Assembly (NCBI RefSeq): GCF_030272615.1
Contig: NC_081411.1
Location: forward strand, 210,511,744-210,575,743
DNA length: 64,000 nucleotides
DNA from: Cryptomeria japonica
Lineage: Eukaryota > Streptophyta > Pinopsida > Cupressales > Cupressaceae
Direction: 5' to 3'
A program made the translations under genes and the position numbers. Below, in pieces: positions 21,625 through 32,520 of this stretch. Position 1 is the first letter of the stretch, and every line of letters begins with the position of its first letter. The notes beneath the pieces were generated by a model that was not told the origin of the DNA, made no database searches, and saw only the letters and a program-made list of their open reading frames with translations.

Positions 21625-22855
21625 TGTAAAGCGGAAAATTGCGGTCGAACCCTAGTTGTTCTCCCCTCTTCCGACTCCGAGGAGAGAGAAGGGAGGTTCG
21701 CTAGGATTCGATGGGTTTTCACTTAGGGGGAAGACTTTACATTCAAAAGAGGGGTTGAAACTCATAAGATTCAATCCCACACAATGTAAGATTGGATGCT
21801 AAATGAATTTCAAGGGTTAGGAAAGCAAGGCTACCCTCTTTTGTAAAGAATGTTGTTAAGGAAATTAAGCCAAGAATACATAGAAAGTCATAAAGATTCT
21901 CTTATAAACTGAGTTTAGGTTATAGGATGAAGCTGCGGACCTGGAATTAGCAGTAAAATGTCGATACGGAGCTGTCCTGCAAATTTGAGCAAAAGTTGTC
22001 GGGACGATGGCGCCCGACGCCACGGTCCTCCGAAAAATCCATCAAACGAAGGGGGATCGGTTCATCTCTGCACAAGGATTCCAGATCTTCAATCTCAGCC
22101 GTGTACCTACAACCTACACACAGAAAAGCGAAGACGATTGGGGGGTTAGGGATTAGGGGTTTGCCTTTAGGTCAAACCCCAGTTTTGGAATTAACCAAGA
22201 AATGAGCAAGAGCTGTAAATGTAAATGTATGTAAAACAAGTACTAATACCTTGTTCTAAGGATGTTGGTATCCTTATGTGCGAAGGTTTAGATGTTGTAT
22301 GTTGTATGTTGTAGCATGAAGTAAGTGATCTCCTCTTCAATGATTGAATCCTTGTCTTGAATGCAACACTTAGCCTTGAATGGAGACTTGAAATGATCAA
22401 TTGCTTGAATGCTTGAATGCTTGAGTATAGTTTCCACGCTTTTTCCATCATGTATATCTTCTTTTTTTTTCTCCCAAAAGAGAGAGAAAAATGTAGTTTA
22501 TATACTTGTCAATTAGGGCTGATAGACTGATTTTCCCGACCTTAGGCCGACCAGGGAAGTATATTTCCAAATTGCAATCAAAAAGACCCGATATCACTTA
22601 GGAAACCGGGCCCAAAATAGGACCCAAGGACCAGGGCGCTGGGCGCCCTAGTCCTGAGGGACCAGGGTGCTGGGCGCTCTGGTCCCACCTCCAGGACAGC
22701 GAGGTGCAAGGAGGTTCAGGCCAAGGTGCTTGAAAAATGCAGTTTTTGGTGTCGTGAGCAAGTTTTGGGGTCTCCATTCAGGTTGCGTGTTGCGTCGCCA
22801 TCGTGAAGACCAAAATGCAGTCGAAATTGCAAGTGTCGCAATTTTAGGACGCTAC
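21625..22855 (-). repeat. 3' LTR of element E
   Basis: 1,231 bp. It carries two copies of a GC-rich palindromic repeat of about 32 bp (about 22630-22685), against four in the other LTR. Confidence 0.9.
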
Positions 22856-23597
22856 ATTTAGCCCCCACTTTAGCGGGAGTATGTATGCTCATACTTCTGG
22901 TAAAGTACAAGGAAACAACATTGAAAGACTTTCACCACATCAAGGAGGCAAGACACACCAAGCCCCCAGTGGACTAAGGATCTTACGACTTCAATTGACA
23001 AAGTAAAAGGGAAGATCACGAGGGAGAACCATGACTGTCAGTAGAAAGGTTCCCTCACTATGAGTCACGTAAGAGAAATACCGAAAATTTTCAAGGCAAA
23101 GCTAAGTTCTCCAAGAAATTTTCAAGTATCGTGAAGGGATAGTCAGGGTGTATGCCCCCCTACGTTAAAGCGATCGCACGCGCCTCAACGGGGGTGATTG
23201 TTTTAACGTAGTGATACACATAAGAAATGAGAAAGGAAAGGAGCACGTTATCGCAAGGATTTAGCCCCCAAGTGTGAGATAAACCCAAGGATAATAGACA
23301 CAAAACACAAAACATGAGGTGACTTCGCTTTCCTCGGGGTCAGTATGCTGTATGATAAGTCATGTATATATCATATGTATGTATGCATAATTGTTCTTCA
23401 TTCCCCAATCAAGGAAGGTCACCTAGAAGAAGGGAACACATGTGTCTTTTGAGTCAACATGAGAGAGACCAAAGAGATCTCAATGCTTTGCATCGTCCTC
23501 AAGTAGACAACACTAAGGACGACAAATAGAAGAATGAGAATAACATATAGAAGAAGTAACAAAAGAGAGGGGGAGAGAATCTGCTATGCTAATGTAA
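22856..23597 (-). other. 3' non-coding region of element E
   Basis: It contains the purine tract next to the LTR and an inverted repeat TACGTTAAA / TTTAACGTA (23161-23169, 23202-23210) with a GC-rich loop. No RT or integrase trace is present, so pol is absent rather than decayed. Confidence 0.6.
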
Positions 23598-26219
23598 CTA
23601 GTCTAGCATGTCATCTACCCCCCGATCTTGTTGATCAATGTTTCGGGAAGGCAAGGAACACGCTAGAGGAGGAACATCCAACACAGCAGATGGAGCTATC
23701 ACAAGGTCCAAACAAGGGCTATGTTCATGTTCCAAGCCACGTTGTTCTTGTCTAGGAGCTAGGATAAGTGCTTTAGAAAATTCATTAGATAAATGGTTAT
23801 CAACATCAACAAGTTCATATTCACTATCAGAAGCAAGAGGAGTAACATTTTCATCATGCATAACATTTTCATCTATATCATCATCAAGATTTATAAAAAT
23901 AGGATCTTTAACTCGCACAGGATCAAGACCATCATGCATCTTATGTTTAGGAGATTTAGGCTCAATGTCCGGCTGAGGAGAAAATGGAATAATGCTTGTT
24001 GAAGGTGTTTTTGGAGATTGTAAATTTTGAGAAGCGGCTGCTAGAGCCCTAAGACGACGTTTTTGTCGGCGTTCACGTGCAAAACAATTACGTCTAGTCT
24101 TAGTAGGAAGTGTAGAAGATAGAGGAGGAGGAATGTTCTCATCCTTATCACTTGGGTGTTTAGGTTGTGGTCTCTTAGGCTGGATAATAGGAGAAGAAGA
24201 AGGTCTCTTTTCTCTATAAAAGGCAGGAGGAGGAACTGTTTCATATAAAGGAGGAATTTTTGGTTTAGGGAGAAGACCAAGTCCATCATGACGAGGAGGT
24301 ATAGATCTACTCTTAGAAGATTTATCAGGCATAGACATAGTCACATCCATGGGGACGGGTTGGGAATCTTCTTGAGGAAAGACATTAGTTTTATCTTTCA
24401 AAGGAAGAATTTCCTTCTCAAGAATGATAGGAATGTCAAGTTTAGGTGTTCTAGGTTCACTTAAAGATAGGATCATATCTGTTTTCCACTTTTGATAAGA
24501 TTTGAAAAGATGATCACTTCACGGGGGAAGAGATTGGAATTGTTTAGGCCAAAAGTAATCAATAGGAACACTAGAGGTTCTTTCAGCTAGTTTAAAGAGA
24601 CTATGATTGACAGTAACAACTTCACCATTATGGGGAAATTTCAAACACTTATGTATAGGAGAAGCAATAGCCTTCATGGAAGATAGCCAAGGATAGCCAA
24701 GCTTCACACGAAATTGTTCGGAAGAAGGAATAATAGCAAAGTTCACATCAAGAGATTTATTATGGACTTCAATAGGCAATGTAATAGAACCAATTGCAGG
24801 AGAAGAAAATGCATCAAATAGTTTCACAATCACATCTGTTTTGTCATAGATCACTTGATTCAATTGCAAAGTAAAAAGAAATTCTTCAGTAATAACATTA
24901 ACCATGCACGAAGGATCAATAAGCACTCCACGGCAAGGTGTATTCTTGACTTTTGCAACTATGTATAAAGGACCATCAGGTGCTCTAATGGTTTCACTAG
25001 AATCAAATGTGATGGAAGGTTCTTTAGGGATTTCATGCTGCTCTACAAAGTTAATCACATTCGGAGTCATAGACACAAGACCATCAGATGAAAGAGAGGA
25101 ATCATTAGCCTCAATCGCATTAGAGGTATGAGAGGTATGAGAAGGTAATGGATCAGTGAAAATCTGAAGATTTTGGTTAGGAGGAGCTACAGATGTGTTG
25201 CCTTTATCATTCACTCCAGAAACAGAAATAGTATTATTATCAATCAAATCCTGAATTTTACCCTTTAAAGAAAAACATTTTTCAGTATCATGACCAGGCT
25301 GACGATGAAAATGACAAAAATCTTTGTGATCAAAATAAGGTGAAGTAATCTTTGCAGGATCAATTTGTCTTATAGGAGGAAGAGTAAGCACATTTTGTCC
25401 CAATAACTTATTCATAATATCATGCAATGATTCATTCAAAGGAGTATACTTTCTTTCTTTCCTGAAAAATTTAGAAATAGGAGGCACACCTGATGCTGCA
25501 TTCACATTGTTGTTGATGATGTTTTCATTGAATTTGATGGAATCTCTGTTCGGTTTAAACTTCCCAAATGGTTGTTGACTGCTATCACCCTTATCACTTG
25601 GAGCCATAGGATGTGATTGTTCCATTTGACTCACAGTCAGTTGATAATTGTGAAGAGTGGCACACAACTGTTGGAAAGAAGTAAACTCAGAAAACAGAAG
25701 TTTGTCTCGAATATCTTTTTGTAAATTAGAAATAAAGATTCTTTGAATATCATTATCAGGCACTGGAAAAGAAATTTGAGCATACAAATGCTTATATCTA
25801 CCAATAAAATCAGTCACTTTTTCTTTAACACCTTGTTTACAATGCATTAAATCAATCAAAGTAACTTTAGGACTTATATTGTTTTGAAATTGTTGAATGA
25901 AAGCATTTGCAAGTTGTTCGAAAGAAGTAATAGAATAAGAAGGCAACGAGCAATACCATTGTAGGGCTTTGTCTCTTAATGTTCTAGTGAACAGTTTTGC
26001 AAGCAACCTTTGGTCATAAGCAAAATCGGTACATATTGTTTGAAAAGTCTTAACATGTGTTAGAGGATCTCCTTTACCATTATAAAGCTCCAAATGCGGG
26101 ATTTCAACATGTTTAGGAGGAATAGCTCGAACAATATCAAGAGAAAGTGGGCTCGCAACATCAAATGTGGGCACACTAAACTTAGATTGATTGCTGTAAA
26201 GAAGAGACAGTTTGTGCAA
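23598..26219 (-). pseudogene. Element E gag-protease polyprotein, main part
   Basis: One frame of 873 codons is broken by a single TGA at 24519-24521 (after SLPP); the frame continues through DHLFKSYQKWKTDMILSL. From the N-terminus: the Retrotrans_gag domain (ELYNGKGDPLTHVKTFQTIC, ALQWYCSLPSYSITSFEQL, about residues 40-140), a zinc-type motif FCHFHRQPGHDTEKCFSLKG (about 300), a protease-like region with GVLIDPSCMVNVITEEF in place of the D-T/S-G loop, then LGYPWLSSMKAIASPIHKCL. Beyond the TGA is a Pro/Lys-rich tail with the basic run RRNCFARERRQKRRLRAL. The usual protease active site is thus altered (D-P-S). No RT follows. The frame has no ATG at its upstream end because it is joined to the next entry by a frameshift. 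Confidence 0.85.
24519..24521 (-). other. In-frame TGA inside the gag-protease frame of element E
   Basis: The only stop in 2.6 kb. It is one change from CGA, consistent with deamination of a methylated CG. Read-through is an alternative but there is no evidence for it. Confidence 0.6.
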
Positions 26220-27036
26220 GATTGTTAATGGTCGCTTCAGTCGAAGAATTCATATTGGATGTGTTAGATTGAGATGGAAGTGTGATGTTATTGAAAGAAG
26301 GTAAAGAGTAAGGTGGTGGGACCCTACGATAGTCAACCATAGGGGATGATTGGATAGGAGGAACACTACAAGGAGGAATGGAGTGGTTAAATGAATTGCC
26401 CCCTTGCGTCATGTTCATTTGTGAAGATGTAATAGGAACATTCATTGAAGGAATGTACGAAGAAGTTGGATTGAATGAAGGAAGAGGATTAATTGAAGAA
26501 GAGGGAGGATTGCCCCCATGACTAGTGATCACAGGAGGAATGTCTTGTATAGAGGTAGCCATGATGTTTGATGTAAAGGTAGGTATACTAGCAATAGGAG
26601 TAGTCAAAGGAATAGAATGATTGACTTGTGTAGGAGGTTGTGTATAACCTAAAGATTCAGCACAACTCTTCATAGGCATCACATTCGAATCCACAATATG
26701 TGCGATACCACGTAAAACATCAATTCCATTCTTATCACTTTGAAGCATGCGTTTTAGACCCTCAATTAAAGGAAGAGCTTGACTATCGGGATACTCATGA
26801 GACATCCATTGGTGAAAATCGTTAAATTGGTTATCCAATTTTGAAAGTTGTTCAATGGAAACTTCATGGGGAGCTTCTTCATCATTAGAAGGATTAGAGG
26901 AATTACCCATATCCTCATTAAAAAGGCTACTCAAATTAGGTTCCATCTCCTCGGTAGTTAAACCTCGGAAGGACTTAATTCTACGGCTTCGTCTAACGGG
27001 AATAGTGTAAGTAGGGCTTATTGTTGTAAAACTCAT
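26182..27036 (-). CDS. Element E gag N-terminal region
   Basis: 284 codons from an ATG (27036). It begins with a basic segment (YTIPVRRSRRIKSFRGL), then an acidic/amphipathic part (IEQLSKLDNQFNDFHQWMSH) and a long Pro/Ser/Asn-rich tail. It overlaps the main gag frame by 38 bases in another frame. The related element F reads across this point with extra residues (QQQIASMNQ), so E probably carries a small frame-shifting deletion and the two frames were once one protein. No known domain apart from its family-specific similarity to 40937-41809. Confidence 0.7.
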   Translation of the reverse strand: MSFTTISPTYTIPVRRSRRIKSFRGLTTEEMEPNLSSLFNEDMGNSSNPSNDEEAPHEVSIEQLSKLDNQFNDFHQWMSHEYPDSQALPLIEGLKRMLQSDKNGIDVLRGIAHIVDSNVMPMKSCAESLGYTQPPTQVNHSIPLTTPIASIPTFTSNIMATSIQDIPPVITSHGGNPPSSSINPLPSFNPTSSYIPSMNVPITSSQMNMTQGGNSFNHSIPPCSVPPIQSSPMVDYRRVPPPYSLPSFNNITLPSQSNTSNMNSSTEATINNLAQTVSSLQQSI

Positions 27037-28210
27037 GCACTAGAGAGAGAGAAAAGATTTTGATCTTAGAGGTAGCAATTTTCAGTAAAACCAGCCAATC
27101 TTCCAGATTTAAGCTGTTAAATACAATCACATCAGTCTCCCGAAATTTCGGAAAAAATGTCCGGGACCGTGGCGCTCGGAGTGCAACATGGTCCTTGCAA
27201 CTTTTTTCGAAATTTGCAGGGATGAAAGGTATGATGATTTTAGAGCTAATCTGAAAAAATTGAGGGATTTTACGATCTGTAGATAGGCCAAATTAAAGTT
27301 GCAATCTCAAAATTGAACCCTATCAAGATTGTCGAAAAATGCAAAATTTGAATTTTGAAAAAGAGAGGGAAACTGAAATTTTGAATTTTATGATTTTAGA
27401 GGGAATGTCAAAAGCAATGCAAATTTTGAAATTTAAAAATTGACTCAATTTCACGCAAAATTTTATTTTGAAAGCGGAAATCAAAGTTGTTGTAATTAAG
27501 CACTTAATTTCAAAAGTCATAAATTGCAAGAATTTGAATAAAGCACTGAAATTTCGAATGAATGTAGACACACTTTTTAGATTTATGATAATAAAAAACG
27601 CAATTTTGACACAAAATTTTAATTTCGACAATTTTTGAATGATTAGGAGCCTTAGACCAAGCAATCGCAAGACCAACTTTGACTGTAATTTTGAAGGTGT
27701 TATAATTGATAAAATCAGCCAAAATTCTGGATTTTAGCAGGAAAATACAGCAAGATCTCGCTCCCGAAATTTCGGAAAAAATGTCGGGGACGATGGCGCT
27801 CGGAGTGCAACACGGTCCTCGCAACTTTTTTCCAAATTTTCAGGGATGAAGGATAATGTGATTTTATTGCAGAATCCAAAGTTACAGCTGATTTGGAGAT
27901 GTTTTGATCAATGAAATTGTTGGACACAGGTTGAATCAAGAGGGTTTCAAAAATTAGGGTTTTGACTTTTAACCACTTAATTTTCAAAATTAAAGTACAG
28001 ACATGAATTGATAATTTGTAATAGAAAAGCAAATCTGAAGCAAGCATTAACAATTAAACATTTCGCAAGTTCAATGTTCAAAAAGAAAATTTAGGGTTTT
28101 TATGCAATCACCTCTAAAATTTTGCAAAAGATCAAACATGGAAATGTAATCAACTTTTCAGATCTAAGCATGAAAAATCAGAAAGGATGTTCACATCAGG
28201 TTCACCAAAA
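27037..28210 (-). other. Leader of element E with a duplicated box
   Basis: Non-coding. It contains two copies of a box of about 92 bp (27137-27228 and 27761-27850) beginning CTCCCGAAATTTCGG. A related box lies inside each LTR (about 21967-22040, 28553-28625). The primer binding site is at its 5' end (28192-28210, minus strand). Confidence 0.7.
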
Positions 28211-29504
28211 TGTAAAGCGGAAAATCGCGGTCGAACCCTAGTTGTTCTCCCCTCTTCCGACTCCGAGGAGAGAGAAGGGAGGTTCGCTAGGATTCAATGG
28301 GTTTTCACTTAGGGGGAAGACTTTACATTCAAAAGAGGGGTTGAAACTCATAAGATTCAATCCCACACAATGTAAGATTGGATGCTAAATGAATTTCAAG
28401 GGTTAGGAAAGCAAGGCTACCCTCTTTTGTAAAGAATGTTGTTAAGGAAATTAAGCCAAGAATACATAGAAAGTCATAAAGATTCACTTATAAACTGAGT
28501 TTAGGTTATAGGATGAAGCTGCGGACCTGGAATTAGCAGTAAAATGTCGATACGGAGCTGTCCTGCAAATTTGAGCAAAAGTTGTCGGGACGATGGCGCC
28601 CGGTGCCATGGTCCTCCGAAAAATCCGTCAAACGAAGGGGGATCGGTTCATCTCTGCACAAGGATTCCAGATCTTCAATCTCAACCGCGTACCTGCAACC
28701 TACACACAAAAAAGGGAAGATGATTGGGGGGTTAGGGATTAGGGGTTTGCCTTTAGGTCAAACCCCGGTTTTGGAATTAACCAAGAAATGAGCAAGAGTT
28801 GTAAATGTAAATGTATGTAAAACAAGTACTAATACCTTGTTCTAAGGATGTTGGTATCCTTATGTGCGAAGGTTTAGATGTTGTATGTTGTATGTTGTAG
28901 CATGAAGTAAGTGATCTCCTCTTCAATGATTGAATCCTTGTCTTGAATGCAACACTTAGCCTTGAATGGAGACTTGAAATGATCAATTGCTTGAATGCTT
29001 GAATGCTTGAGTATAGTTTCCACGCTTTTTCCATCATGTATATCTTTTTTTTTTTTCTCCCAAATGAGAGAGAAAAAAGTAGTTTATATACTTGTTAATT
29101 AGGGCTGATAGACTGATTTTCCCGACCTTAGGCCGACCAGGGAAGTATATTTCCAAATTACAATAAAAAAGACCCAATATCACTTAGGAAACCGGGCCCA
29201 AAATAGGACCCAAGGACCAAGGCGCTGGGCGCCCTGGTCCTGGAGGACCAGGGCGCTGGGCGCCCTGGTCTTGAGGGACCAGGGCGCTGGGCGCTCTGGT
29301 CCTGAGGGACCAGGGCGCTGGGCGCTTTGGTCCCACCTCCGGGACAGCGAGGTGCAAGGAGGTTCAGGCCAAGGTGCTTGAAAAATGCAGTTTTTGGTGT
29401 CGTGAGCAAGTTTTGGGGTCTCCATTCAGGTTGCGTGTTGCGTCGCCATCGTGAAGACCAAAATGCAGTCGAAATTGCAAGTGTCACAATTTTAGGACGC
29501 TACA
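28211..29504 (-). repeat. 5' LTR of element E
   Basis: 1,294 bp. The complement of 29083-29090 is TATATAAA, the likely TATA box. It has four GC-rich palindromic units (about 29213-29335), which explains its 63-bp excess over the other LTR. Confidence 0.9.
29213..29335. repeat. GC-rich palindromic tandem repeat (about 32-bp units, four copies)
   Basis: Each unit contains GGACCAGGGCGC, a TGG loop, and GCGCCCTGGTCC, a perfect 12-bp-arm hairpin in the best copy. The other LTR has two copies. The region is far richer in GC than its surroundings. Confidence 0.85.
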
Positions 29505-29509
29505 ATTGG

Positions 29510-29901
29510 ATTTAACCATCCAATTGTAGTCAGTGTGGCTCCTATTTTTGTTTGAGCAGTGAGCTCTAGGCGCTTGGCCTTTCTGCATGTGTAGACCCCA
29601 TTTATATACACATACTATCTGCAGTAGTATCATCTGATTGTGGGTAAGGTTTCCCACTATGTTTTTTCCCCTTACAAGGTTTTCACGTACAAATATTGGT
29701 GTTATTTGTTGTGGATGTTATTGTCTTTCTGTTTCATGCATTAATCTTTACCGGTACTGCAATTAACTAATTAACTGTCTACCGACATAAAGTTTGGTTT
29801 ACATGTATTAAGCATTAAGGTTGGTTAAGTTGTTTTTGGTTTGAATTTATTTGACAACTGATTCATCCCCCCCCCCTCTCAGTTGTCTCCCGAACCTAAC
29901 A
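29510..29901 (+). repeat. 5' LTR of Copia C, second part
   Basis: Continues the LTR after element E and ends CCGAACCTAACA. The GATTCATCCCCCC..CTCTCAGT motif lies about 18 bases before the end. Confidence 0.85.
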
Positions 29902-29917
29902 ATTGGTCTCAGAGCCT
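29902..29917 (+). promoter_or_regulatory. Primer binding site of Copia C
   Basis: ATTGGTCTCAGAGCC, one base different from the initiator tRNA-Met type site TGGTATCAGAGC. Confidence 0.8.
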
Positions 29918-29996
29918 AGTCCTCTTTTATAGAAGTTTAACAACTTGAGGAGATCGAATATCTTCTAACTATTTCAGGAAGGACAGTCCTAAACTT

Positions 29997-31366
29997 GATG
30001 GAACCAACTATGGCACATGGAAGATCAGGATGGAGACACATCTGAACTACATTGGGAAGGACATCTGGAAAGTTACAAAGAATGGCTATACTACTCCTAC
30101 TCAAAATTAGCCTAATCCACCTACCTTAGGAAAAGATGAAGAAAATGATTGCAAAGCAAGAGAAGCACTTTTGAGCGCATTATCAGATCAGCAAATCATG
30201 GGATTATCAGATAGATCTACTACTAAAGCTATTTAGGACCATTTGGAAACACTGAATGAAGGAGATTCCACAGTCAAAATTGTAAAACTTGAAAGCTTCC
30301 GAGTCAGGTATGAAAATCTAAAAATGGAAGAGGATGAAAGGATTTTTTCTTCTATGGAAAGAGTAAATGAAATTGTTTTGGGTATTTAATGTTGTGGAGG
30401 AACCTTAAGTGAATATGAAATTATTTCAAAAGTTTTAAGAGGAGATCCACCAGCATACATAATGAAAGTTACTACTATAAATGAGTTAAGAACAATGCCT
30501 AATACATCAGTAACTAGGGACACACTGATTGGAAAACTTTTAGCTTTTGAAATTAAGGAATTTGGTCTTGTTTCTACTATAAAGACAAATTTATCTTTTA
30601 AGGCATCAACATCATCTGCACCATCATTTGACAAATCTGATTAGAAAGCTTTTTATGCAAGAGAACTTGAAGAAAGCAGGAGAGAAAATGAAGAACTTGA
30701 AGAATTTGAAGCACTATTTGCAAGGAAAATGCCTAAAGATCCAGCTGGAAGTAAGTATGAAGGTAAAGCACCCTTTAAGTGTTTTTATTGTAATAAGATT
30801 GGTCATATGGCTTCAAGATGCCCTGATAGACATGCAATATTGAGAGAAGAAGCTAGAAGAACATACAAGCCTAACCCTAAATATCAAAGATACAAATTTA
30901 AGAAGAATAAAGGTAAATCTTGTTATCTTGCTGATGAAGGAGTCACTGATGAGGATCCAATAGAAAATGGATGGGTCTCTGCTGCTATAATAGAAGATCA
31001 ACTGATAGCTACTATTCAACTAGTAGAACAGGCCCTGACAGCTAAATTTGAAGTTAAGGATTAATGGATCATTGATTTAGGATGTTCACATGATATGACT
31101 GGTGATAAAAGTAATTTCTTGAAATTTCAGGAATATAATGGAGGTCTAGTAAGATTTGGAGATAATAAAGCTTGTTTGATCAAAGGAAAAGGTACTATAT
31201 CTCTTGATGGTAAGTATAATATTGATATTGTTTACTATGTTAAAGGTTTAAAGCATAATCTTTTGAGTGTTGGACAATTAGTTAAGAAAGGATTTCAGTT
31301 ACAATTCAAGAATGGGAAATGCAAAATTATGAACATAACTAACTGGCTTGGAAATTGCAACCAGTA
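29997..31366 (+). pseudogene. Copia C gag and protease
   Basis: One frame with scattered stops. The gag starts around DGTNYGTWKIRMETHLNYIG and includes DHLETLNEGDSTVKIVKLES and a CX2CX4HX4C zinc knuckle (CFYCNKIGHMASRC, about 30781-30822). The protease region (31066-31366) reads WIIDLGCSHDMTGDKSNF, so the D-S-G motif is D-L-G, then VRFGDNKACLIKGKGTISL and GLKHNLLSVGQLVKKGF. A one-base indel near 31340 shifts into the integrase frame. Confidence 0.85.
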
Positions 31367-32520
31367 ATCAAACTAGAGGTAACATCTTTCATTTGAATAA
31401 TAGTGAAAAGACATGCTTGATTGCACATATTGATGAAAGTTGGCTATGGCATAAGAGACTCTGTCATGTAAATTTTGATTGCATTGTGAAAATCAGTACT
31501 ACTAAGATAGTTAGAGATTTACCTAAGATTGTTAAACCTCACAATCCGATATGTAAGGAATATCAATTTGGACAACAAGTTAGAGTATCTTTCAAAAGTA
31601 TTCCAGAAAAATTCAATAATGATCTTGACTTAATTCATACTGATTTATGTGGTCCAGCTAGAACTAAAAGCTTACAATGTGATAGATATTTTATGCTAAT
31701 CATTGACAACTATTCTAGAATGTGTTGGGTTGCTTTTCTCAGAGAAAAATCAAAAGCACTTGGGAAGTTCAAACTATTCAAAGCAATGGTAGAAAATGAA
31801 ACTGGTAAGAAAAACAAATATCTAAGATTAGATCAAGGAGGTGAATTTACATCTAAGAAATTTAATACATTATGTGAGGTAAATGGAATCAGAAGAGAGT
31901 TATCAGCACCCCGGACACCACCGCAGAATGGAGTTGTAGAAAGGAAAAACAGAACTAGCTTGGATGCAGCTAGAAGTATGTTATCAAAATAAAATCTACC
32001 ACATGTATATTGGAGAGAGGTAGTAAGTACAACGGTCTATACATTCAACAAAGTTTACATCAAAGGTGAAACTAGTAAGACCCCTCATGAATTATGGTTT
32101 GGTATTACTCCTATTCAAAAATATTTTAGAATATTTGGAAGTAAATGCTATATTAGAAGAGATGAGTATATTGGAAAATTTGATCCTAGAAGTGATGAAG
32201 GAATATTTCTTGGTTATTCATCTAAGAGAAAGGCATATAGATGTTTTAACAAAAGATTGCAGAAAATTGTTGAGAGTACAAATGTGAAAATTGATGAATA
32301 GTTTAGAGGAACTTCAAGGTATATAAACTCTGAATTGGCAACAGAGATACTAAAAAATGAACCTACATTGAACCCACCGGTACAAAATGAAGATCTTGTT
32401 ACACTAGTATCATCTGAAAATTCCACTGTAACTGAGGAACATCAGCAAACAAAGACACCCCGGTATGTAAGATTGAACCACTGTGAAAATTAGATAATTG
32501 GGAACAAGTATAAAGGAGTT
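31348..32520 (+). pseudogene. Copia C integrase
   Basis: From NQTRGNIFHLNNSEKTC through the HX..C region (LWHKRLCHVNFDCIVKI), HTDLCGPARTKSLQCDRYF, IIDNYSRMCWVAFLREKSKA, LRLDQGGEFTSKKFNTLCEV and PQNGVVERKNRTSLDAARSM. The D-D-E pattern is largely kept. TAA at about 31990 and TAG at 32300 are premature stops. It continues through the FRIFGSKCYIRR and GIFLGYSSKRKAYRCFN linker. Confidence 0.88.

Larger units (their letters stand above)
21625..29504 (-). mobile_element. Gypsy-like non-autonomous element E (gag and protease-like only)
   Basis: 7,880 bp bounded by TGTAAAGCGG...GACGCTACA LTRs (21625-22855 and 28211-29504) and an exact 5-bp target duplication ATTGG (21620-21624, 29505-29509). The minus-strand orientation is shown by the gag frames, by a primer site reading TTTTGGTGAACCTGATGTG left of the right LTR, and by the purine tract AAAGTGGGGGCTAAA right of the left LTR. 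The coding region covers gag, a CHHC-type motif and a protease-like region. There is no reverse transcriptase, RNase H or integrase, so it resembles TR-GAG type elements. The LTRs are about 98% identical by eye, making it one of the younger insertions here. Confidence 0.9.

Noticed and set aside
21958-22205. Small open frames in the LTRs of element E (also 28582-28791, 22667-22910, 29158-29515)
   Set aside because: They recur only because both LTRs are alike, have no motif, and overlap the repeat and TATA regions.
32066-32287. Open frame overlapping the Copia C integrase
   Set aside because: It lies in another frame; the neighbouring frame carries the conserved FGSKCY and GIFLGYSSKRK motifs.
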